In this document: in pieces, positions 7,733 through 14,954 of the stretch
How the letters are laid out: each line of letters opens with the position of its first letter
Position numbering within the stretch: the first letter of the stretch is position 1
DNA from: an uncultured Bacteroidaceae bacterium
GTDB taxonomy: Bacteria; Bacteroidota; Bacteroidia; Bacteroidales; Bacteroidaceae
Assembly: GCA_934271655.1 (NCBI GenBank)
Contig: CAKQRW010000003.1
Location: 26,685 to 90,684 of the forward strand
Direction: 5' to 3'
DNA: 64,000 nt
The notes under the pieces: model-generated
The model's input: only the letters and a program-made list of their open reading frames with translations
The model's database searches: none
What the model was told of the DNA's origin: nothing
Made by a program: the position numbers and the translations under genes

Positions 7733-8121
7733 TTATTTTTATAAGTAGGTGCTCATAATTATTTTTTATATTTGCCATGCTCTATCTTGAGGCAGGTTTC
7801 TTCTTCTGTTTGAAAGAGCTATGCGGGCATAGTGACTGACAAACAGAAGGAAAAGATGACCGAGAGAGTGTGTGGCAAATATTGTAGCGGCTTACCTTGA
7901 TACTATAAAATAATTCCACCTGTACGGTTGGAAAACGTAGTAGGTGCGGTGTCTCACCGCACAATTATGAATGGTGTTTAGCATTTTACAACTATAAATA
8001 GTCAGAATGTTCTTGCTGCTGTGCGGTGAGACACCGCACCTACTACATTGAACATCATTTATTGATGATCAGAAATAACATTTCCAACCGTACAGGTGGA
8101 AATAATTTTGAGCACCTACTT
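7717..8121 (+). mobile_element. MITE-A, full-length copy with doubled left end, carrying a nested MITE
   Basis: Left terminus AAGTAGGTGCTCATAATTAT occurs twice (7717 and 7743, 26-bp period), followed by the full interior. The interior contains the complementary pair CTTCTGTTT / AAACAGAAG around GCTATGCGGGCATAGT. The right terminus GAGCACCTACTT ends at 8121. A 184-bp unrelated element (7916-8099) interrupts the right end. Without that insert the copy is about 190-215 bp, like the copies at 22108 and 24483. Confidence 0.85.
7916..8099. mobile_element. MITE-B nested in MITE-A, 184 bp with 8-bp target duplication
   Basis: Perfect terminal inverted repeats CCACCTGTACGGTTGG / CCAACCGTACAGGTGG. The flanking octamer AAATAATT is present on both sides (7908-7915 and 8100-8107) but once in uninterrupted MITE-A copies. 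Because the termini continue as TT...AA, a 20-bp repeat with a 4-bp ATAA duplication is an equally valid reading. Inside, a second palindromic pair built from GTGCGGTGTCTCACCGCAC appears in both halves. No coding capacity. Confidence 0.85.
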
Positions 8122-8209
8122 AAAGACATTGCCAGAGAAGGTGAGCAACAAATGATAAGTAGACAGGATACGTATGAAGAAAAAACATTTGCTCGCTTAT
8201 GATGATTAT

Positions 8210-8236
8210 AAGCAGGTGTTCAAAACTATTTTATAG
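8210..8236 (-). mobile_element. MITE-A fragment: promoter-bearing terminus only
   Basis: AAGCAGGTGTTCAAAACTAT plus TTTATAG matches the promoter-bearing end of the family in reverse orientation. The box reads TAGTTTTG toward the left, where no minus-strand gene lies close. Confidence 0.55.
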
Positions 8237-8339
8237 TGAGCTATTGATGGAAAATACGCCTGATTCCGACCGCCCTCACATTAACTGCATTGGCCTATCA
8301 TGAGGCTCCATCAATGGAGCGGCTTACATGTACTCTAAC

Positions 8340-8441
8340 GAAGCGCTTCATTAAGAGTTAAAGAAGCGCTTCGTTAAATGCTAATGAAGCGCTTCGTTGA
8401 ATGCTAAAGAAGCGCTTCGTTAGATTGCAAGGAAGCGCTTC
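8340..8441. repeat. Tandem array, 23-bp period, palindromic core GAAGCGCTTC, 5 units
   Basis: The 10-bp palindrome GAAGCGCTTC occurs at 8340, 8363, 8386, 8409 and 8432, exactly 23 bp apart. The 13-bp linkers between units are similar (for example GTTAAATGCTAAT and GTTGAATGCTAAA). It lies in the gap downstream of the restriction operon. Confidence 0.92.
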
Positions 8442-8583
8442 TTTAGATAATGCCTTCTACACACGAGAACAAGTGCAATGCTATGCGCTCTGACCATTCT
8501 GATTGTTTTTCAATCGCAAGGGTTTCACAACCATCATATACCACTACAGTCATTATCTGCAAACCTACGACTTGCACATCTTT

Positions 8584-8635
8584 ATCCTATGCTTTGCGCA
8601 TCGTCATCCTATGCTTTGCGCATCGTTGTCCTATG
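8584..8635. repeat. Tandem array, 22-bp period, about 2.4 units
   Basis: TCCTATG recurs at 8585, 8607 and 8629. The 22-bp unit contains the interrupted palindrome ATGC-TTTGC-GCAT. The first two units are nearly identical; the third is partial. Located 70-120 bp beyond the stop of the helicase-nuclease gene. Confidence 0.8.
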
Positions 8636-8702
8636 GGTCATGAATAGCAATCCTATTGTTTATAAGGTGCAGAGCACTATTTTATCTCGTCTGAATAGGT
8701 CG

Positions 8703-11700
8703 CTACTGGTTGAGTATCATTTCTATCATAAGCTTCAGGTGCGTCCCTTCCTTGTCCTCAAACAGCACGTGGTTCTTGACGAACTCCTCTACGGCAAACG
8801 GCTCGCTTGCCCAAAACTCAACCTGCTCCATTGGCGTGTTGCTTATGATAAAGCTGTTCATTATGAGATTGGGGTTGCCCACCTGCGCCGCAACAGAGGT
8901 TTGCAAGTAGCGAAAGAGCTGTATCTTATCATCATTCAAGCCCTTGAGGTTGCGTATTCCCTTAGGGTCGATAAACGTAAGATACTGCTTCTCTCCCACC
9001 AATATCCAGAGAATGAAGTCGGGATAGAAGTTGTTGGCCTCGAAAAATCCCATACCCTTCTTGCTCTCATTGCGAAGCAGATAGACTTGCTTGCCTGCAA
9101 GCACATCATCCTGATGTTCATCACAATACTGGCGAAAAGCCTCTGCAAAGTTCTTCTCGCCCAAATTCAGAGGCACAGGACTCACTTGCAGGACAGGCTC
9201 GCCTGTCACCTCATCCAAGAAAGGACGGTTGCCATTCACATCTCGTTCCGCCATGAAGAACAAAGGTTTATAGAGATGCATATCCAAATTCAGGGCCTTG
9301 AAGCAACTGTCGAAGGCCATGTCTCGATGGAAGTTGTCTTTCTCCACGTCCTTCTTCACCGATGTCACATGGTCGATGAGTTCTGGTTTGTCGTTTCTTA
9401 CCCTCACGGTATATTCATCTGGCACACCCATATTATAATAGGTGACACGAGTGCCTCTCAGATGCTGTTGTTCTTCCCCCGCCTTTGATTTTTTATATGC
9501 CATATCAATGTAGCCACGAAGCAAACAGACGGTGATGTCCTGCCACAACTCCACATTCTTTCCGAAATCCCGGAAGGCGAGATTTGACTCAGGTATCGCC
9601 AGTTCATACCACGACGGATGGGCCATCAAGTACTTGAGGTCTGCAACCCTAAGTTCCATATTGTACCAGCTGCGCTCTGCCTTCATCTTCTGCAAAGCAA
9701 AGAAGACGGCCGTCCAGTCTATCCAATGCAGATGCTCTGGTGTCAACTTGCCAACATGGCGATTCGCATTATAAGAAGTTCCCACATTCTTGCTTCTCAG
9801 CAAATCCACCTTCGGATATTTGTCGAGCTTCACCATTATTCGGTTCATCAAACCAGTGTCGGCAGGATCCACCACGGCCGACTTCTTGAAGTTATAGCCA
9901 TCCGCCACCTTTGGTATAAGGAGTTCCGTGGCCTTCAAATCGACCGTATGGATAGTCTTGATGACGATTTCCTCATAGTCTATCTCGTTGGTAGGCAAGC
10001 CCTCATCCTCCAAGTATGTCTTGAAGGCTTCCATATAGTCGGCACGCACACCGAAGATGTTGAGGGTCTCGATGGTTGGAAGCCCCTTTGGGATGAACTC
10101 GTCCTGATAACAAGCATCGAGCATCTTGCTGCGCTTCAAGGAATACTTGTAGCCCTTCAAGCGAACACCACGACCGAAGAGCTGGATAATCTCCGAGCCC
10201 TCGCTCCTGCCCACGTTCATCAGTCCCATCACAGACACACGCCAACTGCTCCACCCTTCGGTAAACTTCTTGGAACCTATCAGGATGTTGATGCCGGATG
10301 CAGCCGAGTTGATGGTAGCAAAGAGGCTTGAAGTGCCAAACGACTTTGCCTCGCAGATAAAGCCCTTGTCTTGCAGGAGCTTGACGAGTTCCTTGCCATC
10401 GCCCACATTGATGACACCGAAATATGGGGCAACGCCAACCCGAAGTCCTATTTCCTCGAAACCTCCCTTCTGTAGGTCAATGTGCAGTTTGGCACCCGTG
10501 ATGCTCGAATGGAACAATTCTTGCAAGATGCCAGTATAGATGTTGGCGGCAAACTTCTGTTTGTCGTTTTCCATGAGATAACCTTTCTTCAAGGCTTGGA
10601 AGGAACTGCCGAATACGGAATATCCATTCTTGGTCTTCAGTCCGTCGTCCGAGCTGAGCAAGCGACGGATATATGTGGTGTAGGCTTGATTCTTGTTGTT
10701 CACGAAGTCCTGCAAGAAGAGCAACACCTGCGTCACATCCGACACATCTCGCTTGTTATCTTTGTTCACCGCCTTCACGCTGCTTCCCACAAAGATGCCA
10801 AGCGGTTTCTCCACCAAGAATTTATTGTGGATGCGAGCATCGCCTTGGTAGATTTTCGTCTGCTCATAGAGACACAGCAGATAAGCCGTGAGGTACATAT
10901 TGAGCAACTCATCATCGTTCCAGTCGTTCATATTCATGATGCGATAATCCTTGCCATAGCCATCGGCGTAGAAGTAGCGATAGCTATAGTCGAAGAGCGT
11001 CGCCTTGCCGTACTGCTCAAACATCGCTTTTCCATCCTTGGTGTTGCTCTTGGCAGAGATGGCCTGACCGAAGGTGGCGGAATACTCAAACGAGAAGCCT
11101 TCCTCGGTGAGTTTCTGGCGGTAGCCCATCCATACATCGCCGCTCGATCCTTTGTGACCCTCATCTACGAGTACTAAGTTGTTGCCCTCGAAATTCTCCA
11201 CGGCAACGGTCTTGTCGCCGTCTTTGTCGGCAAGTTTGTTGATGTCAATGATTTCTACACTTTTTCCTTGAAAGAATCCGCCCAATCCTTGTTTGCTAAA
11301 CATCTCCACTTCCATATTGGAGGCCATCAGCTCTGCGTAGTGCTGACGGCTCAATCCTTCGTTCGGAGTCAGCACAAGGATGCGGTTGAGTTTCTTGGCG
11401 TGGTAGTGTTCGGCATAATAGAGATACTGCTTGATGTTGACGTGCATCAACAGGGTCTTGCCCGAACCCGTAGCGTTCCAAAAAGCCAACTTGTTCAAGT
11501 CATCGACGGTGAAGTCGGGCAACTCGTGCCAAGTCTCTGCACGATGATTGAAGTCTTCGTGCAGAAAGCAGTTCAAGTTGTCGCAAAGGGCTTGCGCATC
11601 GGCGAAATACTGGTCGAGATAGATTTCGGTGAACAAGAGGGAGAGGTACTGGAAGTACTTCCACTTGATGGGTTCACTTCGTTTCTCATTGATTTCGTCG

Positions 11701-11948
11701 GTGAAGCGCACGATGTGCTCATCGTAATAGTGCAATCGCTCCACGGTCAGGGTACCCGTAGCATAGAGCTTACGACACAGTTCTTGGTAGAGCTTCGACT
11801 CGTGGTCTTCGTTCAGCCCTTCGTATGCAGGGTCTTTGAGGTCACGAGACAAAGCCGCCAAGTCATTGCAACCAAAAAGTTGCAAAATATAGTGGAACAG
11901 GACCAGAGCCTGTTGCAGTTTTCCTTTCTTCTGTACTTTCTTCGCCAT
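8703..11948 (-). CDS. DEAD/DEAH-type helicase with C-terminal PD-(D/E)XK-like nuclease (type III Res-like)
   Basis: A 1081-residue protein, third gene of the leftward restriction operon. Superfamily 2 helicase motifs are Walker A ATGSGKT (159-165), Walker B VDEGH (about 261-265, a DEGH variant of DEAH), SATF as motif III, and a motif VI-like QLFGRGVRLKGY. Near the C-terminus, YPDFILW (976-981) followed by TFIDPKG (991-997) fits a PD-(D/E)XK nuclease core with Asp in place of the usual Glu, as in Res subunits. Such proteins translocate on and cut unmodified DNA with a cognate Mod subunit. The start ATG at 11946-11948 gives MAKKVQKKGK. A short hairpin separates it from the methyltransferase gene upstream. 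Confidence 0.8.
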   Translation of the reverse strand: MAKKVQKKGKLQQALVLFHYILQLFGCNDLAALSRDLKDPAYEGLNEDHESKLYQELCRKLYATGTLTVERLHYYDEHIVRFTDEINEKRSEPIKWKYFQYLSLLFTEIYLDQYFADAQALCDNLNCFLHEDFNHRAETWHELPDFTVDDLNKLAFWNATGSGKTLLMHVNIKQYLYYAEHYHAKKLNRILVLTPNEGLSRQHYAELMASNMEVEMFSKQGLGGFFQGKSVEIIDINKLADKDGDKTVAVENFEGNNLVLVDEGHKGSSGDVWMGYRQKLTEEGFSFEYSATFGQAISAKSNTKDGKAMFEQYGKATLFDYSYRYFYADGYGKDYRIMNMNDWNDDELLNMYLTAYLLCLYEQTKIYQGDARIHNKFLVEKPLGIFVGSSVKAVNKDNKRDVSDVTQVLLFLQDFVNNKNQAYTTYIRRLLSSDDGLKTKNGYSVFGSSFQALKKGYLMENDKQKFAANIYTGILQELFHSSITGAKLHIDLQKGGFEEIGLRVGVAPYFGVINVGDGKELVKLLQDKGFICEAKSFGTSSLFATINSAASGINILIGSKKFTEGWSSWRVSVMGLMNVGRSEGSEIIQLFGRGVRLKGYKYSLKRSKMLDACYQDEFIPKGLPTIETLNIFGVRADYMEAFKTYLEDEGLPTNEIDYEEIVIKTIHTVDLKATELLIPKVADGYNFKKSAVVDPADTGLMNRIMVKLDKYPKVDLLRSKNVGTSYNANRHVGKLTPEHLHWIDWTAVFFALQKMKAERSWYNMELRVADLKYLMAHPSWYELAIPESNLAFRDFGKNVELWQDITVCLLRGYIDMAYKKSKAGEEQQHLRGTRVTYYNMGVPDEYTVRVRNDKPELIDHVTSVKKDVEKDNFHRDMAFDSCFKALNLDMHLYKPLFFMAERDVNGNRPFLDEVTGEPVLQVSPVPLNLGEKNFAEAFRQYCDEHQDDVLAGKQVYLLRNESKKGMGFFEANNFYPDFILWILVGEKQYLTFIDPKGIRNLKGLNDDKIQLFRYLQTSVAAQVGNPNLIMNSFIISNTPMEQVEFWASEPFAVEEFVKNHVLFEDKEGTHLKLMIEMILNQ

Positions 11949-11975
11949 AATCTTAGGATTATTCCCATAGGGGTT

Positions 11976-11998
11976 TCGGCGGATTTGAAATCCGCCGA
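11976..11998. promoter_or_regulatory. Hairpin between methyltransferase and nuclease genes
   Basis: TCGGCGGATTT and AAATCCGCCGA are perfect complements separated by one base, in the 53-bp gap of the operon. There is no T-run in the direction of transcription, so it is more likely an mRNA-processing or attenuating structure than a full terminator. Confidence 0.5.
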
Positions 11999-12001
11999 TT
12001 T

Positions 12002-14908
12002 TTACTCAAACATTCTCTTTTTGAACTCTTCTTCGATAAGCACGACCTTCCAATGTTCCTCATCGGTCTTGATGTTTGGCAAGGTGTTGTCGCCATTCAC
12101 ATAAATCTTGTCAAACTCAGAGTCGGTGGTGCTAATGGAGAGTTTACGGAAGAACTCATTGAGGTCATCGTTGCTCACCTTGTTGCAGTCACGCCAGATA
12201 ACGAGAGTGTGCTCGTTTCCGATATGCGTGTAGCCTTCCACCACGCAATAACCATCCTTCGGATAGCGCAGGGTCTCTACGTTCAAGCCGATGAGGTAGT
12301 TGAAGGTCTCCACCATATCGACAGGTGTATCCACCAGCTCATTATCCTTGGTAGTCTTGAGCGACATGGCGAAAGGATTAACAAACCACTCCAAGTTGAA
12401 GAGGTCTCCCTTGGTTTCCGTATCGAGCATGTAGCGGAGGAAATAAGTTTCCTCGAAGTCACCCTTGGCGTTCTCGTCTTTGAAGTCGAGATGCTGGTTC
12501 TTCGGCTGCAAGTTATTCAATGTATCCTCGTATTGCTCCAAGCGAATGTATTTGAAGCATTGGGAAATGCCCTTGCGGGAGACTGGCTTGCCGTCCTTCC
12601 AATCCTCGGAATAGATTACCTTTTCGATACGAGGCTTGGTTGCAGTATTGAAATAAGTCCCCATTTCGACAAGGAAATACTTACGCTTTCCTGCATCTAA
12701 TTTATTCAAATTTATAATTGCATGACCTGTAGTACCAGATCCTGCAAAATAGTCTATTATATTGTAACTTTCATCACCATCAGTTATACTGCCTACATAA
12801 TCTTGTACTGTATAAATTGACTTCGGATAAGAAAACACTTTGCTGTTACCAAACATAGCCTGCAAAACTTGCGTTCCCCACGTTCCTGCATTATATTTTT
12901 TTGCATCCCAGATACTTTCAACTGGTTCTTTCTTACTATTTACAATTTGGTATAATTTATTTTTCTCAGAAACCTTTATGACAGAATTTAAATCCTCTAC
13001 TTTCAGTTTTTCTGAAACAGAAGATATTCTCCAACATCTTTCAACACCATTGCTAATAGGATATACTCGAAGCCAGCCTTCTTTAGTTGGTTCTACATTA
13101 TAATGTGAACCTAAAGATGGTGCTGATTCAAACCCCATTACCTTATGGGTTTCCGAATCAACTAAAAACGCATAAAAGCTGTTGGGTCTACCATAACGAA
13201 AATTATTACTAGCAGAACCACTTCGCATCAAAGGTCGTAAATCAACATTTTCCAACTCCTTTTCAGTTTGCAACAAATTTTCTCCTTCAGGAGTATAGAT
13301 AAGTGCATATTCATGAGTTCTTGATATGTTATCCTTATTCGTTCCTTGAGGATGATGCTTTACAACTACAGTATCTCTGTTTAAATATGGAAAAAGCAAA
13401 TCTGTCATTTCACTAAGATTCACTTGCTCAAAATCATCTATTGCCAAACAAAAAGAAGCCATAGAATCCAACAGCGCTTTACTTTCGGATAATCTATTTT
13501 CCATCAAAGTCAACCAAGAGGAATTTTTATAACTATTTTTATAAAGTATTTCAGAAGGACCTGTATTATAAGGAGGATCCAAGTACATACATTCAAAGGC
13601 ATTCTGATACTTTATACTTAGCAGATTTATCGCCTGGAAGTTCTCACTATTTATCAGCAATCCATTACATTCCTCATCCACATTATCCATACTCCCCACG
13701 AGTTTATACTTGAACTCGGCACTAAAGAACTTGGTGTCAAGCACAAGGAATGGATTATCTTCCAAGAACTTTTCGGTAAGCGGTTCACTGTAACCTTCCG
13801 GCATCATATCGCCCTTGATTTCGTCAATGGCAAAGAGCTTTACCCACTCTTGGCGTTGCGCATCATTGGCGACAATCTCTGGATAAAGGGTACGAGGTAC
13901 TCGGTCGAGCGTGATGCAATAATCACAACCGACCACAAACTTCTTCTTGAGCCACAACTTCTTCTGGAAGTCTTCGAGTTGGGCAAGGAAAGCGATGATC
14001 TTCTCACCCACTTGCTTGATGGCTTTCACCTGTGCCAAATGGGCAGTAATATGGTTGACATCCAAATCATCCAAGAACATCACTTCGTTCTTGATGTAGA
14101 AGTCCAGTTCTCGGCGGAGGAATCCACCAAGGTTCTTGTGGATGAAATAATCAAAGTTGTTCTTTGCCGTATAGTCCTGCAAATGCTTCATCAACAAAGT
14201 ACGGTCTTTGTTCTTTTCGGTAGGCATTTTCTCCGTTACCAATTCCATAAAATCGGCAAACTGACTGTCTTCAGAAAGCACAGCAACCACCTGAGCCTCA
14301 GCATCCTTGACCAAAGCGTCCTGCTTGGTGGTCTTCGGCATCAGCTCGTAAGTGAAATAGATGTTCAGCTCACCTTCCTCCACAGCGATGAAATCTTCCA
14401 CGCAGAGTTGGAAACGACGCTCCATATTGCTTGCCGCCTTATTGTTGTTCTGCTCAGTCTCAGCGTCACGAAGCACGAAGTGAACTTTTCGACGGCTCTT
14501 AGGCAAGCGGAACGCATAGTTCTTGAAATACTCGGAAGTCTTGATGTAATACTGGTCTGCATTCGCCCAATACAACTTCACCTCCTCGCCACTGTAAGGA
14601 ATGGCGTAAGCATCATCCTTGTAACGACGCTTCGAGATGAAGTCGCCACCCTCGTAATAACGGCTAAAGAACTTCGCCAAATGCGAGAACACCTCGTTCT
14701 CCATCGCCGCAAAGTCGGTTTCCTCACTTGCATTCGCCTTCAGAATAGTTGTTACCTCAGGCACGAGACGATTGTTCAAGAACGCCTCGATGTCCTTGCG
14801 CTTCTGATTCATAATGCGATAAATGCCGAAATCTAACTCAGCATGGTCGAGTTGCAGGATTTCCGCAAGTATTTCCATAAACTTCTGTATGTATAATAAC
14901 GCTGCCAT
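12002..14908 (-). CDS. Site-specific DNA adenine methyltransferase (type III Mod-like, beta class)
   Basis: A 968-residue modification enzyme. The catalytic DPPYNTGP motif (about residues 443-450) precedes the AdoMet-binding FAGSGTTGHA motif (about 720), the order of beta-class N6-adenine or N4-cytosine enzymes such as type III Mod. The long N-terminal part (LDFGIYRIMNQKRKDIEAFL onward) is typical of the large Mod-like proteins found with SNF2 helicases. The middle of the gene, roughly 12690-13690, is clearly more A+T-rich than both flanks and covers the catalytic motifs and the target-recognition region. This suggests replacement of the specificity cassette. The gene lies 46 bp after the SNF2 gene and 53 bp before the nuclease gene. 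Confidence 0.85.
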   Translation of the reverse strand: MAALLYIQKFMEILAEILQLDHAELDFGIYRIMNQKRKDIEAFLNNRLVPEVTTILKANASEETDFAAMENEVFSHLAKFFSRYYEGGDFISKRRYKDDAYAIPYSGEEVKLYWANADQYYIKTSEYFKNYAFRLPKSRRKVHFVLRDAETEQNNNKAASNMERRFQLCVEDFIAVEEGELNIYFTYELMPKTTKQDALVKDAEAQVVAVLSEDSQFADFMELVTEKMPTEKNKDRTLLMKHLQDYTAKNNFDYFIHKNLGGFLRRELDFYIKNEVMFLDDLDVNHITAHLAQVKAIKQVGEKIIAFLAQLEDFQKKLWLKKKFVVGCDYCITLDRVPRTLYPEIVANDAQRQEWVKLFAIDEIKGDMMPEGYSEPLTEKFLEDNPFLVLDTKFFSAEFKYKLVGSMDNVDEECNGLLINSENFQAINLLSIKYQNAFECMYLDPPYNTGPSEILYKNSYKNSSWLTLMENRLSESKALLDSMASFCLAIDDFEQVNLSEMTDLLFPYLNRDTVVVKHHPQGTNKDNISRTHEYALIYTPEGENLLQTEKELENVDLRPLMRSGSASNNFRYGRPNSFYAFLVDSETHKVMGFESAPSLGSHYNVEPTKEGWLRVYPISNGVERCWRISSVSEKLKVEDLNSVIKVSEKNKLYQIVNSKKEPVESIWDAKKYNAGTWGTQVLQAMFGNSKVFSYPKSIYTVQDYVGSITDGDESYNIIDYFAGSGTTGHAIINLNKLDAGKRKYFLVEMGTYFNTATKPRIEKVIYSEDWKDGKPVSRKGISQCFKYIRLEQYEDTLNNLQPKNQHLDFKDENAKGDFEETYFLRYMLDTETKGDLFNLEWFVNPFAMSLKTTKDNELVDTPVDMVETFNYLIGLNVETLRYPKDGYCVVEGYTHIGNEHTLVIWRDCNKVSNDDLNEFFRKLSISTTDSEFDKIYVNGDNTLPNIKTDEEHWKVVLIEEEFKKRMFE

Positions 14909-14954
14909 AATGTATAAGTTTTTATTTGCTCAAATTTGTTTCTAACAGGACGTT

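Noticed and set aside
8340..8441. CRISPR array
   Set aside because: Units are too short, the linkers are similar to one another instead of unique spacers, and no cas genes are present. The same applies to 22386, 18897 and 35909.
8478..9488. 336-residue plus-strand reading frame
   Set aside because: Its codons are antisense to the helicase-nuclease gene and the first part runs through the 22-bp tandem repeat.
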